This document shows, in pieces, positions 50,895 through 63,046 of a stretch of DNA of 64,000 nucleotides; positions within the stretch are counted from its first letter, which is position 1, and every line of letters starts with the position of its first letter. The DNA comes from Macrotis lagotis. Lineage: Eukaryota > Chordata > Mammalia > Peramelemorphia > Peramelidae. Both the position numbers and the translations under genes were made by a program. The DNA is taken from the NCBI RefSeq assembly GCF_037893015.1, contig NC_133658.1, forward strand, positions 424,190,200-424,254,199. Reading direction: 5' to 3'. Under the pieces are notes generated by a model, which ran no database searches, was not told the DNA's origin, and saw nothing but the letters and a program-made list of their open reading frames with translations.

Positions 50895-51180
50895 GTTTTT
50901 TTTATTGATTCTTTTGTTTTTCACATTATCATCATTTTCCCTGGTATGTCTTCCTTTCCCTCTCCCAGAGAGCCATTCTATATAACAAATAGTGTTTTTA
51001 ATGACAAAAAAAATGAAAAATAAAAAGGAAAAATCAACACAACCAATCAATACTTTGAAAAAGTTCAAAACCATATTAAATTACCCATGTACCTCTCACC
51101 TCCACAAAGGGGCAATTTGAGAGTGTTTTCTCCATCCTATTGATTTCAGTAGGAAAGAATATATGTGTAACCCTTTGGAT
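50895..51180 (-). mobile_element. L1 3' end fragment (HHIPL1 intron)
   Basis: The T-run, 'ttccctctcccagagagcc', 'atataacaaatagtgttttt' and 'caatactttgaaaaagttc' closely parallel 21555-21665. Confidence 0.72.
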
Positions 51181-51403
51181 TTGTGAATTCTGGACTGACA
51201 AAACATTTTTTTCATGTACTGTAATCTATCATTTTCATCTTGTTTCTCAGTGCTTCTGCTTCTTCTTCAAGGCAGCTGTAAAAAAAGCTGGTGCTGGTCA
51301 CCTAGTACCAGGGTTGCAGTGTCTTGGAGGACTGGAAATTTATCTACCCTCACCTGTAGGGGGTGGTAGCTAGGATCATTAGATAACAAATTGAGAGCTA
51401 CAT

Positions 51404-51559
51404 TTTTTTAAAAAGGTTTTTGCAAGGCAAATGGGATTAAGTGGCTTGCCCAAGGTCACACACAGCTAGGTAATTATTAAGTGTCTGAGGCGGGATTTGA
51501 ATTCAGGTACTGACTCCAGGGCACGTGCTCTATCCACTGAGCCACCTAGTTCTCCCCCC
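51404..51559 (-). mobile_element. Young tRNA-headed SINE (HHIPL1 intron)
   Basis: Tail gcaaggcaaatgggattaag to head gccacctagttctcccc. Flanks gagctacat and gaggtacat are a likely duplication with one change. Confidence 0.9.
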
Positions 51560-51574
51560 AGAGGTACATCTTAA

Positions 51575-51720
51575 AGGTCTCCCATTTTACAGATGGAGAA
51601 AGTGAAGCACAGAGAGGTACAGTTACTTGCCCAAAGTCATGTAAACAATAAGAAAGTAGTTTCCAAAATTGGATCATGTGACTGTAAATCTAATTCTTGT
51701 GCTCTCTGGGTCATTGAAAC
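51575..51720 (-). repeat. MIR-like SINE (HHIPL1 intron)
   Basis: 'cccattttacagatggagaa', 'gaggtacagttacttgccca' and 'cttgtgctctctgggtc'. Confidence 0.68.
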
Positions 51721-51902
51721 TTTTATTCCTTTCTTTCCAGCCAAAGATAAGAAGAGAACCATCCTTTGAAGAACAGTTTTAGAGTTCCAAGTGTGAGATC
51801 TGCTCTGTCTTATTGGGTCTTGGAGGACTAGAAAGGGACTATAGTTTAAGCCCTCCCAACAGTGGGGGAAATTGTCAACTATTAAGGCTGAAATAGTACA
51901 TC

Positions 51903-52125
51903 AGTGAGAAGTGGATAGAGTGCTAGGACTAGAGTCAGGAAGACTACTTTCTTAAGTTCAAATCTCTTCTCAGACACTTACTGTGTTAACCCTATTGTGC
52001 TTCAGTTTTTTCATCTGTGAAATGAGCTGGAGAAGGATATGCCAAACCTCTTCAGTATCTCTGCCAAGAAAACCCCATATGGGGTTATGAAGAGTAAAAC
52101 ATGACTAAAATGACAAAACAAAGAC
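51903..52125 (+). mobile_element. Bov-B-tailed tRNA SINE (HHIPL1 intron)
   Basis: 'gagaagtggatagagtgc', 'cagtatctctgccaagaaaa', tail 'agtaaaacatgactaaaatg'. The first bases of the head are diverged. Confidence 0.87.
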
Positions 52126-52149
52126 TATTAATTAACTTTCTTCCAGGAG

Positions 52150-52285
52150 ACCTGGATTCAGCTAGAAATTTACTGTATTGGTCTTAAGCTGATCACTTCC
52201 TCTCTGGGCATCAGTTTTCTCATCTGTAAAATGGTGGATGATCTCTAAGGTCCCCTTCCAGTTTTTGTATTTTATGACTCTCCTA
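52150..52285 (+). repeat. MIR-like SINE (HHIPL1 intron)
   Basis: 'cctctctgggcatcagtttt', 'ctcatctgtaaaatggtgg' and 'tctctaaggtccccttccag' form a clear MIR 3' half. Confidence 0.75.
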
Positions 52286-52539
52286 CTAATCAGAAGAATT
52301 TAAGGAACATTGAAAAAAAGAGAAAACTTTGGGAAGAAATCAGTTAACTATTGCAGGTAATTTATATGAGGAACAAACACTAGGCATTAGTAGATGTTTG
52401 TAGAAGTCCTTGAATGGTAGTGGGGTGGGAGTGGGGCAAGTATTCTCCATGAACAAGGAACTTGATACTTCCCTGACTACTAAGAAAGATGCTTCATAAA
52501 CCTTATAATAATATAGAAATAAATGTTAGCTATTATTGT

Positions 52540-52764
52540 GTGCTCAGTCATTTCAGTCATGTTTGATACTTTGTGACCTCATCTGGGGTTTTCTTGGCAG
52601 AAATACTGGAATGGCTTGACATTTTCTTCTCCAGCTCATTTTACAGATGAAAAAACTGAAGAAAACAAAATTAAGTGATTTACTTGGGGTAAAACAGCTA
52701 GTGTCTTAAGTTGAAAGTTGTGTCCTCCTGATTCCAAGCCCAGTATCCACTGTACCAATTAGCT
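52540..52764 (-). mobile_element. Bov-B-tailed tRNA SINE (HHIPL1 intron)
   Basis: Tail ctcagtcatttcagtcatgt, 'ttggcagaaatactggaatg', head 'tgtaccaattagctt'. The trinucleotide tract starts directly at its head. Confidence 0.88.
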
Positions 52765-53425
52765 TACTACTACTACCACCACCATTACTTCTACTACCAC
52801 TACTACTACTACTATTATTCCTACAATTACCACCATGACCATCACCACTACCACTTCCACTACCAGCACTACTATTACTACTATCATCATGACGACTACT
52901 ATTACTACAACTACTACCACCACTACCATTACTACTACTACTACTACTAGTACTACTACTATTACTACCACTACTACTGCTGTCATTATTACTACTACTA
53001 GTACTACTACTATTACTACCACTACTACTGCTGCCATTATTACTACTACACTATTATTATTATTACTACTATTATTACTACTACATTATTACTACCATTA
53101 TCTCCACCAATACCACTATCACTATCATTACCACTACTACTACTGCTACCACCACTACTATTACCACCACCACCACTACCATTACTAGTACCTCCATCAC
53201 CACCATTACTATTACTACTACTTCTACTACGACTACTACCATTACCACTACCACTACCACCACCACCACTACTTCTGTTACCACCAATGCCATACCACTA
53301 ATACTATCACTACTACTACTACTACCACCACTATCGCTGCTACTACTACTTCTTCTATTACTACCACTACTACTACCATTACTACTAATACTACTACTAC
53401 TACTACCACCACCACCACTACTACT
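52765..53425. repeat. TAC/ACC trinucleotide tract, about 660 bp
   Basis: Nearly unbroken three-base periodicity of TAC, CAC, ACC and ATT variants. Frames read poly-Thr or poly-Tyr on the + strand and poly-Val or poly-Ser on the - strand, which are artefacts. It lies in HHIPL1 intron 1, next to a SINE head. A longer higher-order unit (about 57-60 bp, 'actgctgtcattattactac' versus 'actgctgccattattactac' at 52976-53044) is visible. Confidence 0.95.
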
Positions 53426-53474
53426 CAGCCTTTTCATCTGTGCCATTTAACATGGTTCACTGAAGTGGATGGAA

Positions 53475-53845
53475 GGGAATAAGCACTTAAATAGTGCCTG
53501 TTATGTGCTGGGCACTATACTTAGTACTTTTTTTATATATATACTTAGTACTTTTAAAAAAATAACTCATTTGATCTTTTGACCATGTTAAGTGATTTTT
53601 CTACTTTTTTTCAAGTATTCCACCTTGAGTCAGAATTTTGTGTTCTCATCTCAGCCTCCTTACATGATTGTGAGTTCCTTGAAGGATCACAGAAACTTAG
53701 ACTTAGGGCTAGATCTTAGAGATTAGGCCTCTCATTTCATAGATGAAGAAAGTGAGATCCAAAGAGGTTAAGTGATTTATCCCAGTAAGAGGTAGGATTT
53801 GAACCCTGGTTCTCTGACTCCTAAATACTTTCTATGTTGCCTCAG
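53475..53845 (-). repeat. MIR-like SINE debris (HHIPL1 intron)
   Basis: 53480-53585 has 'tgttatgtgctgggcactat' with a local duplication of atacttagtacttttt. 53680-53845 has 'acttagggctagatcttaga', 'atttcatagatgaagaaag' and 'gatttgaaccctggttctc'. Confidence 0.65.
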
Positions 53846-54330
53846 GAATTTTTTCTAACATACACACAAGGAAGGGGGTATGTTTCAGTGATATTTATTT
53901 TTGTTTTATTTAATTGGGAATCAACTATTTATTCATTGTGCTTTTTGTTCTCTTGTTAAATCACAGTATTTTGTAAGTATGAAATGTTCCTTTTGTCCAC
54001 ATTGAAGAATTCCAGTTCTTCATTTAGGTAATATAGGTACAAGTCAAGTCTCCAGACCAGGCTGACAATCCCTGATTGCTGAAAGTTTGCCAGTTTCTAC
54101 TGACCAGTGGGTTCAATTCACATAATTAGATGAGCAGTTGGGAATAGCCAACACTGAGAGATTGCAGGAAAGAGCCATGAATCTTGTGGGAAGCTGAATT
54201 GGTAGTCATACTGATTTTTTTTCTGATATAGAAAATCATGATCATACAAAGTGAGCAAATAGAACAAATTCTAGATTGGTTTAGGACATAGGATTTTGAG
54301 TTGCAGAAAACCTTAAGGACTATTATTTTT

Positions 54331-54483
54331 TTTTTAATTTTTCTTTGCAAGGCAAATAGGGTTAAGTGGCTTGCCCAAAGCCACATAGCTAGGTAACTAT
54401 TAAGTGTCTGAGGCCAGATTTGAACTCAAGTACTCCTGACTCCAGGGCCTGTGCTCTATACACTGTGCCACCTAGCTTCCCCT
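54331..54483 (-). mobile_element. Young tRNA-headed SINE (HHIPL1 intron)
   Basis: Complete copy flanked by aggactattattttt and aggactcttattttt (54316-54330 and 54484-54498). Confidence 0.92.
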
Positions 54484-54494
54484 AGGACTCTTAT

Positions 54495-55015
54495 TTTTTT
54501 TATATTTTATATTTTTCCAATTACATGCATGAAAGCCTTTCAACATTCATCCACCTGCATATGCATAAGTTACACATTTTTCCACTTCCCTTTCTTCCCC
54601 CCACCCCCTCTCCCGCCAGTGTTGAACAGTCTGGTAAAAGATATACATGTATACCCATGTTCCTCATGCCCACATATTAGTCATTTTGTGTGTGAGGAGT
54701 CAGGGGCAAGGAAAAAGAAATAAAACCATGGGATAGGAAGGAAAAATATAAGAGAAGTTTTTTAAAAAAAAAAGTGAACATAACATCCATTCAGATTCTG
54801 TGGGTTTTTTGGTGGTTGTTATTTGTTTTTTTCTTCTGGATGTGAAAGGCATTGTCTATAAAAGGTCTCCCAGGGTTTCACTAGATCTTTGAACTATTGA
54901 GAGTAGTGCCATCCATCAAAGTTGTTCAATTTACAATGTTGTTAACATTAGCAGTGTAACAACATACAGTTGTTCTCTAGGTTCTGTTCCCTTCACTCAG
55001 TTTCAGTTCTCTCAC
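54495..55015 (-). mobile_element. L1 3' end (HHIPL1 intron)
   Basis: 'ccaattacatgcatgaaagc', 'gttgaacagtctggtaaaag', 'ttcttctggatgtgaaaggc' and 'acatacagttgttctctagg' run parallel to the 3' end of the large L1 at 33090-33480. Confidence 0.75.
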
Positions 55016-55494
55016 ATATTCTTGAAGAACTTAAGAAGTGAAGTGAATCAGAAAAAACACTAATTAGAGAAGCTCTTCCTAGGGAAAATATGTTAATTCT
55101 ACTTTAATGCTCTATATTTTGCTTCCTTTTGACACATTTTCCTTCATAAATCTCGATAGTAGGCTAAACCACAGAATGGCATTTAATCAGGAAGAACATA
55201 TTTGAAGTGTGACCTAATGTCTCATTCAGGGCAGGAAGAAAACAGTATCTGGTCAACCAACTGAAAGGATGAGCAATGGAGTTGGGGAGTGATGTGAAGG
55301 GAAGAAAAATGATCCTATTTAGCTCTTCTTTTTGGAAGGGGTACCATCTTATAGCTCAGAGTTTTCATTATTCCATTTAATGTATTTTTAATTAATTTAT
55401 TGTATTAGCACTCTATGTTCAGTTCTGATTCTGGGTACTGCCTTTCATTTAGTAGCAATAAACTAGGATACAGGATCCTGTTATAGCTGGGAAT

Positions 55495-55735
55495 CAGCTA
55501 GGACCTTCAGTGGATATAGCACAGGACCCAAGTCAAGAAAACCTGAGTTCAGATCTTGCCCCAGCCTGATAAGTCACCTTACTGCTCTCAGACTTACTTT
55601 CCTCATCTGTAAAGTGGGAATAATAATAATCTGTATTTCCTAGGGTGTCTTTGAAAATTAATATAAGATAATGTACATAAACCTCTTTGTAAATAGTAAA
55701 GAGCTATATAAATGTTAGCTATTATAATATAGTTC
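55495..55735 (+). repeat. MIR-like SINE, full length (HHIPL1 intron)
   Basis: 'cagtggatatagcacagga', 'tttcctcatctgtaaagtgg', 'gagctatataaatgttagc'. It keeps the 3' 'ataatgtacataaacctc' part typical of the long MIR-related families. Confidence 0.75.
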
Positions 55736-56383
55736 CTTATCAAAGGAAAATGATTATTAACATTTCATTGTTAGTTGAAATATAACCCCAGAACATCTAA
55801 ACATGATTTTTGTTTTAAGGTCTTTTTCTGGGCTATCTTTGAAGGGAAAAAAATTGGACTGGGTCATGATATCATGGTATAAACTGAGTTCTACCTGCAT
55901 TCTCAGGCTTTTTCCAGAGCATGTTGAGGGATCATGAAATTCCTTTTTCTCTAGTACTTATATATTATGGAAGGGCAGAAAGGGATTTAATAGAATATCC
56001 TTTTTATCTGACATTGACAAGGAGAGGGCTGAATATAATTTCCTGTTAAGATCATCTATTTAAGGGAAGATAACATGTTCCTTTTTCCAAAGTGGTGAAA
56101 ATAAAAACAATATTTTAAAATTAAATAAAATAAAAATACATTTATGAAATACTAAGGACTTTTCCTATAGTAATCCTATGACTTAGTAAGTGCAAGTGTC
56201 CTTATCCCCATTTTAAAGTTGAAGAAACACACCCAGAAGGTTTTTTTTCCAAGAATGGTTTGAATTAGGTGGTCACCAAGCTCCCTTCCAACAAAATGCT
56301 AAGCTTCTGTGAATCATGGATGATTAGGGATTATGGAGGGTTCCAAAGAAGTTAGATTTGATGATAGTCAAGAAGAAATAAGA

Positions 56384-56525
56384 TGGGGCAGCTAGTATAG
56401 AGCACTGGCCCTGGAGTCAGGAGGACCTGAGTTTAAATCCAGCCTCAGACACTTAATAATTGCCTAGCTGTGTGACCTTGGGCAAGTCACTTAACCTTGT
56501 TGCCTTAAATAAAAAAAAATTTAAA
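56384..56525 (+). mobile_element. tRNA-headed SINE (HHIPL1 intron)
   Basis: Head ggggcagctagtatagagc has lost about ten bases. The core and an A-rich tail are present. Confidence 0.9.
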
Positions 56526-56659
56526 GGAAGAAGAAACAGCATATAGTAGGACCACACTGGAGGAAGAAACAGGAAATAAAGAGATTAAGAACAAGAAAAT
56601 AAAAGAAAAAATGCCAATATAAAAATGCAGAGTTAAAACCAAGTTTGAAAGTAAATGAA

Positions 56660-56815
56660 TGGGGGCAATTAGGTGGTGCAGTTGATAGAGCACTGGTCCA
56701 GGAGTCAGGAGGACCTGAGTTTAAATCCTGCCTCAGACACTTAATACTTACTTAGCTATGTGACCTTGGGCAAGGCAAGTCACTTATCCTGATTGCTTTG
56801 GGAAAAAAATGATTG
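56660..56815 (+). mobile_element. tRNA-headed SINE (HHIPL1 intron)
   Basis: Head gggggcaattaggtggtgc, core tttaaatcctgcctcagac. A six-base duplication, 'ggcaaggcaag', sits in the B-side core. More diverged than its neighbours. Confidence 0.9.
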
Positions 56816-56940
56816 GTAAAAAGCATCATTGCATGTAGTTGGAAAAACAAGTAAACAAAACATATAAAAAAAGGAAAATAAATGAATGGGACAATTTTGT
56901 TACCACTATGATGAGTTTAATATACATATAAAAAAAGTAA

Positions 56941-56943
56941 ACT

Positions 56944-56971
<28 letters not shown>
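56941..56971. repeat. (TA)n microsatellite (HHIPL1 intron)
   Basis: About 30 bp of at repeats. Confidence 0.9.
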
Positions 56972-56974
<3 letters not shown>

Positions 56975-57589
56975 ACTTCATATACATCTTTTTATTTTTA
57001 TATTAAAATGTTTCTATTTGATTTGGTTCATAATATCAAAATTTTAAAGAGAAAAAAAAAAAGAAACATACCTAGGAAGGTAAAAGGATTGAATAGGGTC
57101 ACATAGAAAGCAAGTGATGGAGCAACATTGCTGTCTTCTGAAACAGGATACTGGACACAGTTTAACCTTATCTTTTTTAAAAATTCCTTTGTCTTTACAT
57201 TCAGCATTTCCAAATATATCACCAAATATACCACCTATTTTCTATTCAGTGAAACTTTCTTTTAAGAAAAATAGTAAACCAATCATTTTCTAATATTGTA
57301 TACAACATCCTATACTCATAGTCCCCCTCTTCTCCAAGGAAAGAAAAAAAATGCATCATCTCATCCCTTCTCTGGAGCCAAGATTTGTCATAATAATTAC
57401 AGTGTTTCATTTCATTTTAACCTTTCTATTTTTGATTATTACATGGAAGCAGATTAACTCTCCCTCTCCCTTTAGAAATAATAAGAAAGCATAAAAAGAT
57501 CATCTTAGTCTGAATCCTTAGGATTAATCTGAAAGAATCTTTTTTTTAACTATTAGTTTTAAAGTGCCATGTTTTACTCTCTGACCCCC

Positions 57590-57770
57590 TTTTAATCTTG
57601 TAACTCTAAGCAAATTGATTTAACATCTCTGGAAGTCAGTTTCTATATTTGTAAAAGGGGCTGATAGCTTCTACCTTATAGGGTTATTGTAAAGATCAGA
57701 TAAGGTAATGTAAGAAAGTGATATTCAAATCTTATAATGCTATGTATAAGTATGATTGTTATTATTGTGT
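57590..57770 (+). repeat. MIR-like SINE (HHIPL1 intron)
   Basis: 'tctatatttgtaaaagggg', 'ccttatagggttattgtaaa' and 'gatcagataaggtaatg'. Confidence 0.68.
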
Positions 57771-57883
57771 GGCCTGAAATGGTCTGAGCTTTACTGGCAG
57801 TATAGATATGGGATGTGGGTGGTATTTGTTCATAAGAATGTCTCAAAAACTGAGAAAAGCTTTCATTGAAATTGACTGGTGTA

Positions 57884-58045
57884 GGGGGGCAGCTAGGTGG
57901 CACAGTGGATAGAGTACCAGCCCTGGAGTCAGGAGTACCTGAGTTCAAATGTGACCTCAGACACTTAATAATTACCTAGCTGTGTGGCCTTGGGCAAGCC
58001 ACTTTAACCCCATTGCCTTACAAAAAAAAAAAAAAGGAAAAAAAA
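57884..58045 (+). mobile_element. Young tRNA-headed SINE (HHIPL1 intron)
   Basis: Complete copy with flanks gaaattgactgg and gaaactgattgg. The tail is a long A-run with a few G. Confidence 0.93.
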
Positions 58046-58786
58046 GAAACTGATTGGATTGATTTGTGTGTCTGGAGATTTCTTGTCTCCAATTCAAGTT
58101 GACCCCCTTCTCGATGGATTTTGAAATATGATACAGCTTGTAGAAAGACCCCATCCTTGTTCCTTAATAAGTGATTCCTTCTGATCTGCCCCATGCACGA
58201 GACATTTAGAACATCAGTCCTTGAGACAGGGACTTTTTCATGCTTCTATCCTCTTCCCCCCAATCAAAGGACTTCACACAAAGTAGAAACTTAATACTTA
58301 CAAAATGATGGTCCTCAGTAATACTATGAGATTGTCCTTAACAACTGATGAATCCATCAGTTGGCTTGCCCCTTTGCTTAATAGTCATTAGGGAACTATG
58401 CTTTGTGAGTTTCTGTCTGCTTAAAAAAATTAAAAAATAAATAAACTTAATGCATCAGGGGCCCTACATATTTGGAGATAGATTCTTTGGGAGTCTATTT
58501 CCTGCCATATGGAGATCAGGAGGACTTGCACAGGTCCTGGTTGCCCTCTCTCAGCCCCTTAAGATGATGTAGTGTAGGGAGCTATGTAAGTTACAAGAAG
58601 GGACAGTTTAGGGATCAGTCCCTTGTTTGGAAATTCCCAATGATGTGGTTCCTATAATGGGAGAACCTTTTCATTTCTCCCCACTCCACTGCCACTCTGC
58701 TAATTGAATCAACTAGATGAGCTCGCACCTGGTGGGCCTTCAGTTTTGTGCTTCATTTCCTGAGTGGATGAGTGAAAATCATTCTT

Positions 58787-58936
58787 TTTTTTTTTTTTAA
58801 AGGTTTTGCAAGGCAATGGGCTTAAGTGGCTTGCCCAAGGCCACACACTTGGTAATTATTGTCTGAGGTCAAATTTGAACTCAGATACTCCTGACTCCAG
58901 GGCTGGTGCTCTATTCACTGCACCACCTAGCTGCCC
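58787..58936 (-). mobile_element. Young tRNA-headed SINE (HHIPL1 intron)
   Basis: Flanked by a perfect 14-bp duplication tgaaaatcattctt (58773-58786 and 58937-58950). A few bases of the 'attaagtgtctgag' word are lost. Confidence 0.95.
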
Positions 58937-58959
58937 TGAAAATCATTCTTAAGATGTGT

Positions 58960-59301
58960 TTGACTCATTTGGAGACACCATTATGAATTTAAGAAATGTG
59001 AAGCCCTAAGTCTCATTGTATTTGAGCTGGCTAACTGAAAAGTTTCTCTATCAGAGAAGATGGCCACTGGAATTCTAAACCTGGATGTCTGTTTTAAATG
59101 CCTATGTCTCCTGAATTAGTTAGATAGTAAGGAACTGAGGAAAAATGGGAAAGGCCTAAGTAGTAATCCTTTTAACTTTTATGTTCTGATGGGATTTAAG
59201 TATTAGCCTAGCAATAGATTGTCACAATCCACTTATATTAAGGAAAAGAATCTTGTTTTAAGTCATTTTGTTAATATACACTGAGATTTTTAAACTTAGC
59301 A

Positions 59302-59346
<45 letters not shown>

Positions 59347-60706
59347 AGGAGTAAATTACCTGTCCCATATCTGATTCATATTATCCATTGAGTACCCATT
59401 TTCTTTTGCTTTTTGGAGAAATCCTGGGTGGGAGCCATAACCTAAGCTAAAAGTGAAGTCATTTTTGGATCAGGAGTTTAATGAGTATGTGAAAAGGAAG
59501 CCTAACCCCCTCTCCTTAGAAGACAGACTCCCTTAGAGGGGACTGAACCCTGTCCAAACCACCTCTGTGGACAGAACAGGGAGTGCTACAGGACCTCACC
59601 CCTTGTTTGCCCAGTAGTGTTTCCTCTATTTAAATGAATAATTACCAATGAAAGCAATCAAGAACATTTGAACAATAAGTAATAATATATTAAATGTTAT
59701 GCCATAGTTTAATAAATTAATCAAAGAAACATGTTTACTTCCTATCTTATCCTGAATTTTCATTACTATTGGCTTTTAAAATATATGCATATATATATAT
59801 ATACATCTATATATTTTATATATGTGTGTGCATGTATGTATGTTTGGTTTTTGATGATCATTGTAGAATATTCATAGTCTTTCCATATTCTTCTTATTAC
59901 TATTCAGTTACATTATATGTCAGAATTTATTCAGAATGAAGTTAGGAGGGTCTAGGTTCATGTTCTATCTCTGACTTGTTATGTCTAACTAGTTTTTGTT
60001 ATTGCAAATAAAATATCTATAAATTAAAATCATTTCCTGTCCTTCCCTGTGCCTCTCTCCCTTAAGAAAGTGTTCAGAAAATCTTGTCCTAATTCTTTCT
60101 TTGTCTTTTAGGCCCAAGGTTTGAGGCCAACTTGTAGGACAGAAGGCACCCAAGACTTTCCCCAGGAGAAAACATAACATGGGAAAAACATAGTCAAACA
60201 TGAAAAGCAATCCAGTAATAAATTTATTAAGCTCCATTGTAGAGGTCTCACTGAGCTTGCTGTCTCTCTCTTCCTCTGACTCCTTTGCAATAATAGTGAA
60301 AAAGGACCTCCCTATCAAATACCAATTTAGAAATTTGAATTCTCTCCACTTTTAACTGCTACTTGGAGATTTATTTTTTTAAGCAAAAGGTTGATGTCCA
60401 TAATATGGCTATGGGCATCAGCCGCTCCCATCATGGTTTCATAAATCAACTAAAATTGCTTCCATAATTGTGGAAATACCTCTCTTCAGTCTCCTTATCC
60501 TGATTGGCCCCAGAGAAGAATGGGTAACTGTGCAAACAGATTGCCATCAAGTAGGAGAAACACTTATAGATAGGACCAAGAAGTTGCCATTTGTCCCAGC
60601 TGGGTTTTTTTTTTTATCACATCATCCCTTTATTCTGTGATGGGACAAGACTTAAAATCAAAAAATGGAGAAAAAGAGTTACAGCCTCTGAGTAGTCCTT
60701 GCTTAA
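58960..60706. other. Intron 1, mostly unassigned
   Basis: Holds the (GT)n at 59303 and an AT-rich run near 59790. No exon-like frame: the 109-codon minus frame at 60318-59989 has no recognisable domain. Confidence 0.45.
59303..59342. repeat. (GT)n microsatellite (HHIPL1 intron)
   Basis: About 40 bp of pure gt repeats. Confidence 0.95.
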
Positions 60707-60714
60707 CTCACTTT

Positions 60715-60842
60715 CTTTTTTTTAAATTAATTTTTATTAGAGATATTATTTGAGTTTTATAATTTGCCCCCCAATCTTACTTCCCTCCCCCACTCCTCAC
60801 CCTCCATGGAAATCAATCTGTCAGTCTTTACTTTGTTTCCAT
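60715..60842 (-). mobile_element. L1 3' terminus, short (HHIPL1 intron)
   Basis: 'gagttttataatttgccccc' and 'tctgtcagtctttactttgt' match 36515-36600. The flanks aactcactttc (60707-60717 and 60845-60855) are an exact direct repeat, a convincing target-site duplication. Confidence 0.82.
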
Positions 60843-61189
60843 TTAACTCACTTTCAAAAAGCAGATATGTTCAATAACTTGAACCCCACCTTTAGAATAT
60901 AAAGTGAAATTGAAGCTGGCCTTTTTTCCCCCTAAGAAACCATCAAGAAGGATGAGTGAATATGTCCATAAATAACACTGCTGTTTGTTCTGAGTGCCCA
61001 TCTTGATTTGTCTCTGACGAGAAAATGAAGGTCAACTTTTCGCAATAGGTCTAAAAAGCATGTCTTCACTGTGTCAGTTATGATGTGGAAACAGCAGCAT
61101 CTGTTGAAAGACTTGGCAAAGGTTCTCAATCCCAATCAAAGGCGTTGTCATGGTTACTGCTTTTAGAGGAAATGGTGCTAACAAGTGAG

Positions 61190-61345
61190 TCAGTATGGTA
61201 TAGTAGAAAAAACACTGGGACTTGAAGAAACCTGAGTGTGAGTACTGATTGACATTTACTCACTATATGGCTATGTACAAAAATCATTGTATCTCAGTTT
61301 CCTCATCTGTACATTAGAATAATAATAATAATAATAATAATACAT
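61190..61345 (+). repeat. MIR-like SINE with (AAT)n (HHIPL1 intron)
   Basis: 'gtatggtatagtagaaaaaa', 'atctcagtttcctcatctgt', then (AAT)n at 61318-61343. Confidence 0.7.
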
Positions 61346-62453
61346 TTTTAAAGGTACATTTTAAATTTAGCACTACAGAAGCAAAGTTTCATGCATTTTA
61401 ACTTTCTTTTGCTCTCATATTATTTTTAGAAATGTTTTGAGGACACTTATTTCTTTTCTTTTTTTTGGCAATACTATCAACCTACTCCTTGACATGACTT
61501 ATTTCCTCCTCTCCTCATATAGAAACTCTCCCTTATAACCAATAAAACAAATTCACCCAATGGCAATGTCTGCAAATGTATACTTTAGTCTGCACTTCTA
61601 GTTCATTATCTCTCTCTACCATAAGATGGGAAACATGTTTTATAATCATCTCCTGAAGTCATATTGTTCATTACATTGATCAGAGTCCTTAAGTCTTTCA
61701 GAGCTGTTTTCATTGTCATCCACTGTATACATTATTTTACTATTTTTGCTCACTTAGCTTCCCTTCATTTATATATATCTTCCCAGGTTTCTCTGAATAC
61801 AACTTCATAATTTCTAAGAAGGCAATAATATTCTATGACATTTGTGGTGCAATTTATCTAGTCATTCCCCAGTTGTTGGACACCTATTTTATTTCCTATT
61901 CTTTGCAACCACAAAAAGTCCTTCTTTGGATATGGATCCTTTTTCTGTCTTTGACCTCTTGAAGTATTTACCTAGCAGTGATATAATTGGATCAGAGAAT
62001 ATAGACAATTTAGGGACTATTGAGTATAGTTCCAAATTCCTTCCTAGAATGTTGAACTAATTTACAGATCCTACTAACAGTGCAATTAGTATGCCTATCT
62101 TCCTATAATCACTACAGCAATCAGAATTTTATCATCTTTCTTCTTTTTTCTACCATATATATGAGGGCTCTGCCCAAACACCTCACAAGATTTTTGGGGG
62201 TTTACAGGTCCCAAATCACTGGCTCTCCTTGATTGACCAATAATGGGTTTCAAACTAAACCCATTTGTTCATTGTTTGGTTTAGAGTGAATGCAGATAAT
62301 TGTTTCTGTTTGGGGCAGAAATCCTGAAGATCTTCCCCTCCCAGATTGATTTTTCTTTTGAAGTAATCCTTTACCTCTTCTCCTCTCTCTTAACTTCACT
62401 TAACCTTAATGGGCTTTGTCTCAGTCAAACTGTAATCTGGTAAAGACCTAGCT

Positions 62454-62670
62454 TTTAAAAGGCCAAGGTTTCCCACTGCATCCAAGGCCTTCTCCAGTCG
62501 CCCAATCCACATCTGGCCCCTGAACCCAAATGGTTACAGAGGAGAAAGTGAGGCAGATGACTTTTCACAGTATTCCCTCATTCAAATCCAATTCATTTGC
62601 ATGTCCTGGTATCACCTTCCTGAAGTGATGGTCTTCTTCAAGAACAAAAGGACAAACATCAATCATCTCT
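62454..62670 (+). mobile_element. RTE-tailed tRNA SINE, head missing (HHIPL1 intron)
   Basis: Body 'acatctggcccctgaaccc' and tail 'ggtcttcttcaagaacaaaa' then 'ggacaaacatcaatc'. It is 5'-truncated and sits within antisense L1 text. Confidence 0.85.
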
Positions 62671-62875
62671 GCCAAACTGATAGCTGTCAGGTAGAACCTT
62701 ATTTTAATTTTCTTATTATTAGTGATATAGAGTACAATTTTTATGTGTTTGGATGTATCTTGTGTTTCTTTCTCTTGAAAATAGTCTATTAAGCTATTTA
62801 ATTATTGGGGATTGGCCTTTGTTTTTGTATATTTATATAATTTCTTTATATATCTTGGATATTAGAGCTTTTATC

Positions 62876-63046
62876 TTTCTTTTATTTTTATTTTTATTTG
62901 TTAGGTTTTTGCAAGGCAATGGGGTTAAGTGACTTGCCCAAGGCCACACAGCTAGGTAATTATTAAGTGTCTGAGGCTGGATTTGAACTCAGATGCTCCT
63001 GACTCCAGGGCCAGTGCTCTATCCACTGTGCCACCTAGCTGCCCCC
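62876..63046 (-). mobile_element. Young tRNA-headed SINE in L1 (HHIPL1 intron)
   Basis: Flanked by agagcttttatc (62864-62875 and 63047-63058), inside antisense L1 ORF2 text. Confidence 0.95.

Noticed and set aside
52759-53446. Long poly-Val, poly-Thr and poly-Ser frames
   Set aside because: Direct translation of the trinucleotide tract in different frames; no start context, no domain.
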